NCBI GenBank assembly: GCA_937883785.1
Contig: CALGDE010000159.1
Location: forward strand, 1-51,676
Length of the DNA stretch: 51,676 bases
Reading direction: 5' to 3'
From: an uncultured cyanobacterium
GTDB taxonomy: Bacteria; Cyanobacteriota; Cyanobacteriia; CACIAM-69d
The notes beneath the pieces were generated by a model, which saw only the letters and a program-made list of their open reading frames with translations, searched no databases and was not told where the DNA came from. The position numbers were made by a program, and so were the translations under genes. Below, piece by piece: positions 1 through 8,642 of this stretch (position 1 is the stretch's first letter; each line of letters begins with the position of its first letter).

Positions 1-986
1 TCAACAAAGTAAAAAACTCGCCATGCAATGGTTTCAGGGATTTTGGTGAAAATAACGGTGCAAAAAGCGAAGTGACAAAGTTCTCCCCAGTCCGATAAAA
101 CCCATCGCCCTTTCTCAAGGCGCAAATGAAACAGCACCTCCTTTCCTGTGGGAAATTTGACAGAAGTTCTGACCTCGTAAAGCCACATGTTGACAGGAAT
201 TAACGTGAAATGGTGTTGCGGGTCGTAGTTGATTCGCTGATTGACTGGCGGCAATTGATTGCCTCGATGGACGCCTTCAGGATTTGCCAGCACCTTCTTG
301 TTGTCATTTATGAATTCTTGAAATTCACTCACGGAGACTGCATTTATTTGTCCGTTTGAAAATGGAATCCAAACAAGATCTTCGTCACCTCGTTCATTGC
401 TGCTGTAGGAACTAATGAATGAGATTGCTTGATGTGGGGACATTCCACCCCCAAGCAAGATCCGAAATAGTCGAACAGGTCTTATCCCAACCCCGTGCCC
501 TGTTGCTTCTGGTGCCGCGTGTTGTAGGTAGTCTTCAAAGAGTTCTTCTGTTGACATTGTGCCAATAGTCTTGGCCACGTCTTCGGCGACGCTTACTTCC
601 AAATTGCACAATGATAAGGTGCCGGGCTTATTTCTAAGGGATATTTTTCCTTTCTTCTGGACAAAATAATGATTCCATGTGTCCTGGATGGAATGGAAAG
701 AATCATTTTCCAGAAGCCCATTAATCTCCTCAATTAATGGGGATGAATCTACAGACTTTATGTTGCCGCCAATACCCCAAATCTGGTGACGGCACATGGT
801 CCATCGTTCAAACAAATATATTCCTACGTTGACTGAGGTTTTCTCTGCCGGTACTCCTGAATGCCTGGCAATATCTTCGACCAAGATGCTGGTGACGGCG
901 ATCGCTTTTTCTAGGCAGAATGGACGATACGGCTCACTTCGCAGCATGTCCATGACCGTGGCTTGCATGGGTTTAGGATTCAGCAT
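1..986 (-). CDS. Unknown protein, 3' end cut off by the window
   Basis: An open frame of at least 328 codons starts at an ATG at 986 and runs off the left edge without a stop. The next in-frame codon upstream of interest is a TAA at 1023-1025. The ATG lies inside the end of the preceding gene (14-nt overlap), which suggests translational coupling in a minus-strand operon. The N-terminus reads MLNPKPMQATVMDML; a further methionine opens the segment MCRHQIWGIGGN near residue 64. No signal peptide or membrane segment is obvious, and I recognise no family. It sits downstream of tail-fibre-associated small genes, so a phage accessory or fibre-related role is possible but not shown. Confidence 0.6.
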   Translation of the reverse strand, partial: MLNPKPMQATVMDMLRSEPYRPFCLEKAIAVTSILVEDIARHSGVPAEKTSVNVGIYLFERWTMCRHQIWGIGGNIKSVDSSPLIEEINGLLENDSFHSIQDTWNHYFVQKKGKISLRNKPGTLSLCNLEVSVAEDVAKTIGTMSTEELFEDYLQHAAPEATGHGVGIRPVRLFRILLGGGMSPHQAISFISSYSSNERGDEDLVWIPFSNGQINAVSVSEFQEFINDNKKVLANPEGVHRGNQLPPVNQRINYDPQHHFTLIPVNMWLYEVRTSVKFPTGKEVLFHLRLEKGRWVLSDWGELCHFAFCTVIFTKIPETIAWRVFYFV

Positions 987-1428
987 CTTGGTCTCTTCTA
1001 TTGACAGGCTTAGCGATCGCCATTATAAGCTGGCGCATCAGTTCAACGGATGCGTGTGGTGATCTGAGTAGATCAGAATGATCGTCCAGAATTTTATGAA
1101 ATCGCGCAATCAATAGTTCTTGCATTTCGCGTCCCAGAAACAGGTCTGAAACATAGAGCTGAGAATCCCACGTGACACCGTCTTCTCGAATCACAAGATT
1201 TGCTTCCCCAAGTTGGGACAGTACGATTCTGTCGGATTCACTGACCTCCGTCTCGGGGAATATTTCTTCAGGAAGAAAAGCTCCTGCCCGAAAGGCCCAC
1301 CATCGTGAATCCACTTGCTGTGGATCTATCCACCCATTCTTTTGGCAGTATTTGGCGACATAGGGTGGTATGTGGGCAGTGTAACTAGATTCCAAGATCT
1401 CTTTGTTCCGGAATATATTCAATGGCAA
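973..1428 (-). CDS. Small unknown protein with N-terminal PP-x-V-x2-YC domain
   Basis: About 140-151 residues; no ATG is available. The frame opens with TTG codons at 1428 and 1395, so the start is uncertain; similarity to a relative at 8277-8618 begins near residue 21, favouring a start close to 1395. The first third contains IPPYVAKYC, then a Q-x-VD-x2-WW-x-F stretch, closely matching the relative (MPPKEVQAYC, then Q-x-VD-x2-WW-x-F). A third version begins the partial gene at the right edge of the window. Function unknown. The gene starts inside the tail of the frameshifted fibre-tip gene upstream and overlaps the next gene by 14 nt, so the minus-strand genes here are tightly packed. Confidence 0.6.
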   Translation of the reverse strand: MPLNIFRNKEILESSYTAHIPPYVAKYCQKNGWIDPQQVDSRWWAFRAGAFLPEEIFPETEVSESDRIVLSQLGEANLVIREDGVTWDSQLYVSDLFLGREMQELLIARFHKILDDHSDLLRSPHASVELMRQLIMAIAKPVNRRDQDAES

Positions 1429-1751
1429 TTCGCATGGTCCCAGAGGTGGGATTGCCCGCTACATAAACGTAGATTTTTTTCGGCAACATCGCCTATCTGA
1501 GGGAATGCTAAGTCCTGGATGCTGTTATCGCCCGCATCGCAGACATTAATTTGTTTGGAGTTGGCGATCATTTCTGTGTCAATACTAGACCCAACGCTAA
1601 AGCTAGTTGACTTTCCCCATCCTTTGGGTGTCATGACACCTAACGCAGTTCCAATGGACCGTGCAGGCATGGTGCCGATCTCATAACGTCCACTGGCATC
1701 AAGCTCGTTAAACGAGAAGATGTCCCTCAACTCGGAAACTCGTTCGACCAT
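1385..1751 (-). pseudogene. Detached tail-fibre tip domain, frameshifted at an A7 run
   Basis: As it stands the frame starts at an ATG at 1751 and ends at 1419 after 110 residues. Its first ~90 residues align with the last ~110 residues of the tail fibre encoded at 2745-4181: shared FSF-x2-LDA-x-GRY-x-IG-x-MPA, the TP-x-GWG segment and FSVGS. Similarity stops at a run of seven A (1474-1480). Removing one base there restores the ending KIYVYVAG, then SGTMRIAIEY, matching NIYVHVTG and GTMKIAVEY in the fibre, and extends the frame to a TAG at 1385. It is either a recent indel or a gene relying on polymerase slippage at A7. Restored length is about 121 residues. It would act as a receptor-binding or tip module, by analogy with the fibre. 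Confidence 0.65.
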
Positions 1752-1803
1752 GTTAGTGAAGCCTTAGGATTATGAAACACAAGGAGAGGCGTGAGACGAG
1801 GGT

Positions 1804-2220
1804 TCAAGATTCTCCCGGTCCAGAAGATGTGTCTTGCCGCAAGGCCTCACTGGATTTCTTCAATTTTAGCAATTGCCTTAGGTGACGAACAATTGCTTTC
1901 TGATATTGCGGGAAGTTGCCCACAATGGAAGAAATAATGCGCCCTTGTACAGACTGAGGATTTCTTCCACGAAGCTCTTTCTCCAGAACTTGCACCGCTG
2001 GTCCAGTGGCGTACATTTCCACAACAAAGCGCATCCTCACCGCCACGGTGCCATTTTTGGCGCGATCTAGCTCAAGTTTTGTAGTGAAACAATGGTTGCC
2101 GTCATCTCCTATGATCAGCTTCCCATTTTCATCAGTTAGGCGATCGCCCAACTGATATGCGGCCAACGTATATGCTGCGGGCGATGGTATCTGGTCTTGT
2201 GGATTCTCTTCGGCATTCAT
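1804..2220 (-). CDS. Unknown 138-residue protein
   Basis: Starts at an ATG that overlaps the stop of the upstream gene by 4 nt, typical of translational coupling. The product begins MNAEENPQDQ, has a probable beta-rich middle (KLIIGDDGNHCFTTKLELD, then VAVRMRFVVEMY) and a basic helical C-terminus (Q-x2-IVRHLRQLLKLKKS). No recognised motif, signal peptide or membrane segment. The position downstream of the tail fibre suggests a fibre accessory, assembly or host-interaction role, which is inference only. Confidence 0.6.
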   Translation of the reverse strand: MNAEENPQDQIPSPAAYTLAAYQLGDRLTDENGKLIIGDDGNHCFTTKLELDRAKNGTVAVRMRFVVEMYATGPAVQVLEKELRGRNPQSVQGRIISSIVGNFPQYQKAIVRHLRQLLKLKKSSEALRQDTSSGPGES

Positions 2221-2648
2221 GCGTTAACCATGTTGCGTTGCATGTCCAAAAACTCCTGTGGAGGCAATGTCCAGGAGACTTGGTGGGGCAAACAGTACAC
2301 AGAAGGGAAAGTAGTGTGATGACAAGTCCCTTGCATCCTGGTGCGCAATATCATGCCCAATCCTAAGCGCATCAACATCTTTCCTTGTTCAATTGTCCCT
2401 GTTCCAGGTTCAATTTCATAGGGAACAGCAAATCGAATTAACCCTACATTAGAAGGTAACGTCGGGATCTCTGCATTTTTTGGGGTGGACTTGATTGAGG
2501 GCAGCGATCGGTCTCGTGTCAATTCGTACCCAATGGCCAGCAAGATTGCCCCCATCGTGTGCAAACTACGTTCTTCTTGTGGGACAGTCTTGTACCTTCC
2601 TTCAAGGATTGCTTCAATGTTCGTGCTGTTGACCGACCCTGGTGCCAT
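2217..2648 (-). CDS. Unknown 143-residue protein
   Basis: The chosen ATG at 2648 has a GGAGG 8 nt upstream; a longer TTG reading from 2663 would run through that ribosome-binding site. The product begins MAPGSVNSTNIEAI and contains the hydrophobic-helical stretch MGAILLAIGYELTRD and a probable beta region around GLIRFAVPYEIEPG. The C-terminus is rich in Cys, His and Pro. No family recognised. It is separated from the tail-fibre gene upstream by a terminator hairpin, so it may be read through or have its own promoter; its 3' end is coupled to the next gene by a 4-nt overlap. Confidence 0.6.
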   Translation of the reverse strand: MAPGSVNSTNIEAILEGRYKTVPQEERSLHTMGAILLAIGYELTRDRSLPSIKSTPKNAEIPTLPSNVGLIRFAVPYEIEPGTGTIEQGKMLMRLGLGMILRTRMQGTCHHTTFPSVYCLPHQVSWTLPPQEFLDMQRNMVNA

Positions 2649-2676
2649 TTCGGATGCCTCCAATACCTAGTTAAAA

Positions 2677-2705
2677 GCCCTCCCCTGAATAAATCAAGGG
2701 AGGGC
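2677..2705 (-). terminator. Rho-independent terminator after the tail-fibre gene
   Basis: Twelve-base arms (2677-2688 and 2694-2705) pair with one mismatch around a 5-base loop. On the minus strand the GC-rich stem (GCCCTCCC/GGGAGGGC) is followed by TTTTAA. It lies about 40 nt past the stop of the fibre gene. Confidence 0.8.
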
Positions 2706-2744
2706 GCAGTGTCTTTCCCGAACTCAGTTCAGTTGCTTTGCTGA

Positions 2745-4181
2745 TTACGCAGTCAAGGGAGCATACTCAACAGCAATCTTCATGGTCCCAGCGGTGGGGG
2801 CACCCGTTACGTGGACGTAGATATTTTCGTCAGTGCCACCAACCTGAGGTAAGGGCAGGTTTTGAACATTATGGTCGCCGGAATCACGTCCATCGATATG
2901 ATCGGAGTCGGCGATCAGTTCTGTAGCCACATCAGAACCAACGCTAAAGCGAGTTGCATTGCCCCACCCTTGAGGAGTCACGACACGAAGCATAAGCCCC
3001 ATGGAGCCTGCGGGCATGATGCCAATCATATAGCGCCCATTGGCATCAAGATCGCTGAAAGAGAAGCTAGCCGTCAGAGCCGAAGTTCGGTTGGCTACAG
3101 CAGTTTCCAGGACTGAGATTGCATTTTCCCGAGCCGAAGCTTCATTGAAAATGGCAATATCAATTTCGTCGCTTCGAGCTTCTGCTTCCGCCGCGATCGC
3201 TGCATCTCGGGCGGTGGTTTCCGCCGAAATTGCAGTATTGAGGTTGTTTACCTCAGTGTCCAGATCAGCGCGAATCCCTTTGGCATAAGCAGTCGAAGTT
3301 TGAATTGCCGCTTTGGCAGTCATGCCAGCGGGCAATACATCATCTACAGATGCCCCAAAAGCACCCAGGTCGGTGTCTGACTCTCCAATGCCTAAAGCAT
3401 CGGTGGCATTTGCAGCCTCTTGAGCCGCATCGCTGGCAAGATCTTCAATATCGGTCAGCTTCGACTCGATAGAATCACCGGAAGAAGTCGGAATCGCCTC
3501 AGCGTTTACCTGTCCTGCACCAGTACCCAAATCAAGCTTGCTGGCGCCCAAAGAACCATCTTTGACACGAATCCGGGTCTGTCCATTTCCATCAGTGAAG
3601 ATGTCAATGGTGTCATCATCAACCTGAATGTCAACAGACCCATTGGCCGGGTTGTAAATCGTTGCTTGTCCAGAGCTGAACATTGCCCGTACAGCAACAG
3701 CGTCCAGGTTGGGAACGTTGATTAGAGTGTAATCTGCCGCCGTACCTGAACTTCCACCATTGTGAATATAAACCTGAGCGGTGGTAGATAGGACAACAAA
3801 ATCACCCTCCTCTACAGTTTCAGAAGTGCTGGCAATAAAACCATCCAGATCCGAAGAGGTGGCATCCATGTAAACGTTGCTAACGGCCAGCTTACGCAGA
3901 CTTAGCTCATTGTCTCCATTGATATTTAGTAGATCAACGCTGTCTGCTGCGATCGTTAGCTGACTAGCGTCAACATATTGGCGCAAGCTGACATCTTGCG
4001 CATCAAGCTGAGATAGAACAACAACGTCGTTGCCGGTCTCAGCCTCTTTCGCCCGCCACAATCCAAGATTGCCTGCGCTGTCTTTAACTTCAAAAATGCC
4101 GCTGGAAGCGTCTACGGAAGGTCCATCCTTCGCAAATTCGACAACTGAGCCAACTCCAACTAATCCATAATCCTTGGACAC
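2745..4181 (-). CDS. Tail fibre / receptor-binding protein
   Basis: A 478-residue protein with the layered build of a phage fibre. The first ~240 residues are acidic and Thr/Ser/Asp-rich with beta-strand character. Residues ~290-365 form an Ala/Glu-rich coiled coil (repeated heptads such as AISAETTARDAAIAAEAEAR), as expected for trimerisation. Residues ~366-478 form a compact tip domain (FSDLDANGRY, TPQGWG, FSVGS, GTMKIAVEY). The same tip occurs at the C-terminus of the baseplate spike at 4353-6860 and in the broken gene at 1385-1751. The gene is transcribed away from the spike gene across a 171-nt gap and is followed by a strong terminator. The assignment rests on architecture and context rather than a named family. 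Confidence 0.75.
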   Translation of the reverse strand: MSKDYGLVGVGSVVEFAKDGPSVDASSGIFEVKDSAGNLGLWRAKEAETGNDVVVLSQLDAQDVSLRQYVDASQLTIAADSVDLLNINGDNELSLRKLAVSNVYMDATSSDLDGFIASTSETVEEGDFVVLSTTAQVYIHNGGSSGTAADYTLINVPNLDAVAVRAMFSSGQATIYNPANGSVDIQVDDDTIDIFTDGNGQTRIRVKDGSLGASKLDLGTGAGQVNAEAIPTSSGDSIESKLTDIEDLASDAAQEAANATDALGIGESDTDLGAFGASVDDVLPAGMTAKAAIQTSTAYAKGIRADLDTEVNNLNTAISAETTARDAAIAAEAEARSDEIDIAIFNEASARENAISVLETAVANRTSALTASFSFSDLDANGRYMIGIMPAGSMGLMLRVVTPQGWGNATRFSVGSDVATELIADSDHIDGRDSGDHNVQNLPLPQVGGTDENIYVHVTGAPTAGTMKIAVEYAPLTA

Positions 4182-4352
4182 AGGAATCCTCGCTAATTCT
4201 TATTCTTTACGTCTTTGCCCCAACGTTAAGAAAGATTTCGACGAAGAAAAATGGGTAAGTTTAGGGGTTTTTAACCATTGTTTTGGCGATGAATTCTATC
4301 GCTTGAAGTTGTTTAAAAGGCACAATGTAGGCACAGCATTTTCCTCAACCTG

Positions 4353-6860
4353 ATGACTCAGAGTTTAATTGAATTGCTCGCAGGGGCAGATAAAGCCGGG
4401 CAATATGCCCAGGATCAAATTGGACGGTCTCCGTCATTAAAATTTGGTGTTGTTGCTGACAATTCAGATCCTCAAAAGCTGAGACGAATTCGAGTAACTA
4501 GCGGCAGCAAAGGTGGGTTAACCAACCATGAATGGGCAATGAGGGTTTTACCTTGCCCATTTTTTGATCCCCCAATGCCTACGTCTAGCCAAAGTGTTTC
4601 TTTCGCTTTCTTTGAGGGAGATCCTCACGATGGAAATTATCTGGGTGTCATTACTAATGGTGTAAATCCTCCATTTCAAAAAGAAGACCGTGAGAAGGAT
4701 GGGTATTGGTTTATCCCAGGTATTTGGACTTTTGAAGTTGGTGGCAACCAAAATGTTTCTGTTGGTGGTGTTTCTACCTTGTTGGTGGAAGAGGAATGGA
4801 ATATCACAACAAAGGAAACACATCATTTTTCCGAGTTTTATCATCACGATTTTGTTCGCTTGCCGTTCAAGGAATTGCCTGAGGCGAGTGAAGAATATCG
4901 AGGCAAAGTTGTAGTTGTTCCCGGAACTCCAGATATTGCCTATATTTGCTTGCAAGGTGTTGATCCTGGAGCGTTTAAGTGGGAAAAATGGGCTAAAGGA
5001 ACGGCAAGAAAACCCAGTGGCGGTCTTTTGGGTGGTGGAATGCTGGGGTCGATCGCCAGCGTTGGTGGATTGGCTGCCACCGTTGCATCTGGCGGTGTTG
5101 GCGCATTGGCCGTGCAGGCGGTTGCGGGTGGTGCATTGTCAGGGGGGCTTGCTGGACCTTTGTCAGGGGCGCTGGGCGGGTCGATGGGACCCCTAAGTGG
5201 ACTGACTACCGGTGTTCAGGGATTAGCTACGCAGGGATTGGCGATCGCCGCTGGTGGTGGACTTGGACCTGGTGGATTGTCCACCATGCTCAGCACTGTT
5301 TCTGGGTTGTCAGGGGGAGACCTTGGTGGTGTTTTGGGTGCGGCCCAGCAGGCTATTGGTGGCGACTTTAGTGGTGTATTAGGCGCTGCGGAAGGATTGA
5401 TTGGCGGAGAAGCGGGGGGCGTATTTTCGCAAGTTCAGTCTGTAATGTCTGGAGCCCTTGGTGGAGACTTGTCTGGCGTTACGGATTTAGTGGGTAATTT
5501 ACCCATTGGCGACGTTCTTGGCAGCATTGATCCAGGCGGTGTTCTTGAGCAGATTTCTGGGGCTCTGCCGTCATTGCCTGGACTCAACGATTTGTCATTG
5601 CCAGGGATGGGAGACCTGGGATTAGATCTTGAAGGCTTAGGCGCTATCGGAGAACTGTCAAGCACGTTTGATATTTCTTCGATGTTGTCATCGGTTCCTT
5701 TCCCTGCTTCCGGTATGGATGCAATTACAGGGATTGTGGATGCAATTGGCGGTGTCGATGGTGGAATGCTGCCCCAGGTCCTTAGTGCGATCGCCCCCAC
5801 AGGGGACGTTGGGACAGCTATTGACGGAATTTTGCAACTGTCTGACGGTGGTGGGATTTCTTCACTGCTGCAAGGTGCAGGGATTGATGTAGAAAACCCT
5901 TTAGCGTCTTTAGGGGATTTGCTTCCTGGTGAGCTTCCCTCGTTAGACAGCCCTGATGCATTGTTTGGCATTTTAGGCTTTGCCTTGCCCGGAACAATCA
6001 CGGAGGATGGCCGACTTCCTGGAGAGTTTGTCCCTAATACGCGATCGCTTACTCCTGTTGTCTCTCAAGATCCAACATTCGTTAAGTTCAAGGTCAGTCA
6101 TCCCGAGCTGATTTTAGATCCTGCTATTACGTGGTTGGTGCAACCACTGCTGGAAGACTATCCCCGCCCTATGATCACGGCGTTGTTTGCTCCTGAGTCT
6201 GACGATTTAGTGGTAACTGGATTAATCGCTTCGGCCCTGGCAGGAGAGCCGCCCTCATCTACGGTTATCATTCCTGAGCCGACAGAACTTGAACAGAGTT
6301 CAGGGGATGAGCAAATCGACATCGCCATTTCTGCTGCCATTGATCAGGAGGTGGAAGACCGTGACGAGGCGATCGCCGATGCAATGCTGGTCCAAACCGT
6401 TGAGCTTTATACGCAGATAGAGGCTCTCGAAACAGCTTTGGCAATTGAATCGTCCAACCATTCTGCCGAAATCGCTGATCTTCAATCTGCAACAATTAAT
6501 TGCACGTCAGTGCTTGCCTGTAGTTTCGATTATCGAGATCTGGTACCCATAGGACATGATTACAGCCGCTGCTCTATTGGGGTTCTGCCGGGCAATACGA
6601 TGGCAAGAATTTTGCAGATGACTGTTTCGGAAGAGTGGAGTTATTTGGACTCATTTTCCGTTGGAACCCATCACGACCCTTATTGGATTGCTGGAGCGCA
6701 AGATGTTTCCGGACAAGACGTTGGGGAAGTCTATGTCAAATGGCTTCCTCTCACGGGATTTGAAGAGGACCGGGAAATTTTTGTTTACGTCAACGGAGAA
6801 GCTGCACACGGAGCAATGCGGGTGATGATTGAATATGCGCATACACCTGTCAGAGGTTAG
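4353..6860 (+). CDS. Baseplate spike protein, gpV/gp5-like, with added fibre-tip domain
   Basis: An 835-residue protein. Residues ~25-120 match the OB-fold of phage baseplate V/VgrG-type spikes: KFGVVADNSDPQKLRRIRV, then W-x-MRVLP and GDPHDGNYLGVI. Residues ~225-600 are a very Gly/Leu/Ser-rich low-complexity region full of GG and LGG steps. Residues ~655-715 form a short coiled coil. Residues ~718-835 are the same tip domain as in the tail fibre (YRDL, RCSIGVLPGN, FSVG, GAMRVMIEY). A fibre-tip domain on the spike is unusual and suggests a surface-contact module shared by two tail parts. The gene is divergent from the fibre gene and overlaps the converging XRE gene by 4 nt at the 3' end. Confidence 0.85.
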   Translation: MTQSLIELLAGADKAGQYAQDQIGRSPSLKFGVVADNSDPQKLRRIRVTSGSKGGLTNHEWAMRVLPCPFFDPPMPTSSQSVSFAFFEGDPHDGNYLGVITNGVNPPFQKEDREKDGYWFIPGIWTFEVGGNQNVSVGGVSTLLVEEEWNITTKETHHFSEFYHHDFVRLPFKELPEASEEYRGKVVVVPGTPDIAYICLQGVDPGAFKWEKWAKGTARKPSGGLLGGGMLGSIASVGGLAATVASGGVGALAVQAVAGGALSGGLAGPLSGALGGSMGPLSGLTTGVQGLATQGLAIAAGGGLGPGGLSTMLSTVSGLSGGDLGGVLGAAQQAIGGDFSGVLGAAEGLIGGEAGGVFSQVQSVMSGALGGDLSGVTDLVGNLPIGDVLGSIDPGGVLEQISGALPSLPGLNDLSLPGMGDLGLDLEGLGAIGELSSTFDISSMLSSVPFPASGMDAITGIVDAIGGVDGGMLPQVLSAIAPTGDVGTAIDGILQLSDGGGISSLLQGAGIDVENPLASLGDLLPGELPSLDSPDALFGILGFALPGTITEDGRLPGEFVPNTRSLTPVVSQDPTFVKFKVSHPELILDPAITWLVQPLLEDYPRPMITALFAPESDDLVVTGLIASALAGEPPSSTVIIPEPTELEQSSGDEQIDIAISAAIDQEVEDRDEAIADAMLVQTVELYTQIEALETALAIESSNHSAEIADLQSATINCTSVLACSFDYRDLVPIGHDYSRCSIGVLPGNTMARILQMTVSEEWSYLDSFSVGTHHDPYWIAGAQDVSGQDVGEVYVKWLPLTGFEEDREIFVYVNGEAAHGAMRVMIEYAHTPVRG

Positions 6861-7285
6861 AAATACTTAATTGAGTTTGGCGCATTGATGTTTCTTTCTT
6901 GCACCCTCAATACATTCTTGTCCATAGGGTTTTCGTCTTCTCGTAACTGGTCATATATAGATCTAATTACGGATTCAATGATGTCTGCACTTTCGGGTGA
7001 CAAGTTGGGGGATGCACGAAAATAAGCAGCAGCTTTTGATATTGGATCGGATGAGATTTCCGTGGGAACTTCATGCTGCACGAATGAATCAACACTCAAT
7101 TTAGACCAAACGGCTAAAGCTGCCATACTTTCGACACTAGGACTTTTCCCCTGAGACACTCGAGTTAGTGTTGAGGCGTTAACTCCTGATATTTCTGCAA
7201 CCTGCTTCCAGCTCATTCCCTGAGACCTTCGTTTTTTGTCCAGTGCCATATAAAACATTTCCGTGTCAAATTTCTTCTTTGGCAT
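6857..7285 (-). CDS. XRE-family transcriptional regulator
   Basis: A 142-residue protein with a Cro/CI-type helix-turn-helix at residues ~20-60: MSWKQVAEISGVNASTLTRV followed by a QGKSPS turn. I start it at the ATG at 7285 (MPKKKFDTEMF). A longer frame from a TTG at 7363 would swallow the upstream operator-like sequences and adds no recognisable domain. The C-terminal half is helical and may dimerise. It converges on the spike gene (4-nt overlap). Its promoter region carries one copy of the TAGRC-AA-GYCTA-like element (39 nt upstream) and a separate inverted repeat, which suggests autoregulation. Likely a phage repressor or activator. Confidence 0.75.
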   Translation of the reverse strand: MPKKKFDTEMFYMALDKKRRSQGMSWKQVAEISGVNASTLTRVSQGKSPSVESMAALAVWSKLSVDSFVQHEVPTEISSDPISKAAAYFRASPNLSPESADIIESVIRSIYDQLREDENPMDKNVLRVQERNINAPNSIKYF

Positions 7286-7685
7286 TGCGAGGCTGGATTT
7301 AGGTGACGCTTGGTTAATGATGAATTTAGACTTGTTTAATAAAATCCATTTAAAGTCAATCAATATTGAATTTAGATTGACACCTTGTTCTGTTTACTGT
7401 TGTTTGCGTAGAGAAAGAGTTGAGTTATTGGAGTTGGTTCTCGCCTTCCAGCAGGATGAAATTGTGCATGAGTTTATATTGTTTCCTGCGCTCGCCGTAT
7501 ATTCCTTTTTTTACGAAGTAGAGGCAATGAAATTCTACTTTTGACTGGGTCCAGTTTGCTTGACGAGGTGGAAGAATAGTCGTTGACAAATTCTAAGCTG
7601 GAACATTGAAATACTTTCATTCTTTTGAAGGCTAGAATTGAAAAGACGAACTTGGTTTCCTTGCAGCTCAAGGAGTTTTAAGGTT
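7286..7685. other. 400-nt divergent regulatory gap
   Basis: AT-rich region between the divergent XRE and exoribonuclease genes; I see no convincing gene in it. It holds a 7-bp inverted repeat GTCAATC (7355-7361) / GATTGAC (7375-7381) enclosing the perfect palindrome TCAATATTGA (7360-7369). It also has a possible plus-strand promoter: TTGACA at 7583-7588 and TGAAAT at 7607-7612, spaced 18 nt. The inverted repeats are plausible operators for the XRE protein. Confidence 0.5.
7325..7336 (-). promoter_or_regulatory. CAAGTCTAAA element upstream of the XRE gene
   Basis: The minus strand reads AACAAGTCTAAA, 39 nt before the XRE start. It matches the element found upstream of the tandem-RHH, Cys-motif, tube, sheath and portal genes. 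The left half-site is poorer here than elsewhere. Confidence 0.55.
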
Positions 7686-8225
7686 GTGCGAATCTTTTTC
7701 GACTTTGAGTTTATTGAAGATGGCATTACTATCGACCCTATTTCTCTCGGGATGGTCGATCAATTCGGTAGAGGGCTTTACCTTCTCCACAAAGACTGTA
7801 ACTTAAGCAGAGCTAACGCTTGGGTTGTTGAGAATGTGTTCCCTGGCGCGGCGATCGCGGACGGTAAGTTTACGTCAGAGGCAGAGCCTTTTCTGTCCAC
7901 TCGGGAGGAAATGCGCCAACAGGTTCTGGGATTTATTGGAGACGTTGTCCCTGAATTCTGGACATATTATGGCAGCTATGACTGGGTCGCATTCTGTCAA
8001 CTATTCGGAAAGATGATAGATCTCCCTAACCTTTTCCCCCGCTATAGCAGGGATTTAAAGCAGGAGGCAGATCGCCTGGGAGCCGATTTGTCCTCATTTG
8101 ACCCGCCGCTAGAGGGGAATGAGCATAATGCACTTCGAGATGCCCATTGGAATCGACTTGCTTACGAACACCTAAAGAATCTGAATGGAATTAGCTTGGC
8201 GGAGCGCTGGAAAGTTAGGCAGTAG
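7686..8225 (+). CDS. DEDD-family 3'-5' exoribonuclease (Rv2179c-like)
   Basis: A 179-residue protein starting at a GTG preceded by AAGGAG ten nt upstream. The N-terminal strand carries the catalytic DFE (residues 6-8, in FFDFEFIEDG). A central YGSYDWVAFCQLFG gives the second metal-binding Asp, and EHNALRDAHWN near residue 155 supplies the last His/Asp pair. This order fits the compact DEDD exoribonucleases related to mycobacterial Rv2179c, known as phage and bacterial RNA 3'-trimming enzymes. Expected role: 3'-5' degradation of RNA, in the cytoplasm. It is a single gene divergent from the XRE regulator, the one clearly enzymatic accessory gene in this segment. Confidence 0.8.
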   Translation: MRIFFDFEFIEDGITIDPISLGMVDQFGRGLYLLHKDCNLSRANAWVVENVFPGAAIADGKFTSEAEPFLSTREEMRQQVLGFIGDVVPEFWTYYGSYDWVAFCQLFGKMIDLPNLFPRYSRDLKQEADRLGADLSSFDPPLEGNEHNALRDAHWNRLAYEHLKNLNGISLAERWKVRQ

Positions 8226-8276
8226 CCGCACTTTTTATTCGCTTGGGTTTTCGTGGTGTCTTAAGATTTCGGACAC

Positions 8277-8618
8277 TCAAAGAGAATAGCGCCCCACCAA
8301 TTTGTTGTTCGTTTTTGCTTGCAATATAAAGTTTTGATTCTCCGTGTATTTGTAGACCTCTCCATTGGACTCAAATACGACAAAGTCTCCTGGACTTATT
8401 TCATCTCGAGTGCGAACCAAAAACTCGTGCAAAGATTCTCCATGAACAGCAATAAAAATACTATAGAGAACTACGCGGGAAGATTTCTCTGGTTCGGGCA
8501 CTTCTAGTGGGATAGGTATTGCTGAATGTGGAGGAAACCCCCACCACTTCCCGTCAACAAATTGAGGTTCAGTAAATCCGTTTTCTCGGCAATAAGCTTG
8601 AACTTCCTTTGGTGGCAT
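8277..8618 (-). CDS. Small unknown protein with N-terminal PP-x-V-x2-YC domain
   Basis: A 113-residue protein starting MPPKEVQAYC and continuing with ENGF-x-EPQFVDGKWWGFPP. This block recurs in the genes at 973-1428 and 51437-51676. The C-terminal ~60 residues (VVLYSIFIAVHGESLHEFLVRTRDEI, then GDFVVFESNGEVYKY) look like a beta-rich domain. No known family. It lies 24 nt downstream of the Panacea-domain gene on the same strand and may be co-transcribed with it. Confidence 0.6.
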   Translation of the reverse strand: MPPKEVQAYCRENGFTEPQFVDGKWWGFPPHSAIPIPLEVPEPEKSSRVVLYSIFIAVHGESLHEFLVRTRDEISPGDFVVFESNGEVYKYTENQNFILQAKTNNKLVGRYSL

Positions 8619-8642
8619 GGCGAGGGTCTGAGTGAGTTAACT

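Noticed and set aside
5435-6001. 188-residue minus-strand frame opposite the spike linker
   Set aside because: Mirror of the Gly-rich repeat region; composition fully explained by the sense gene.
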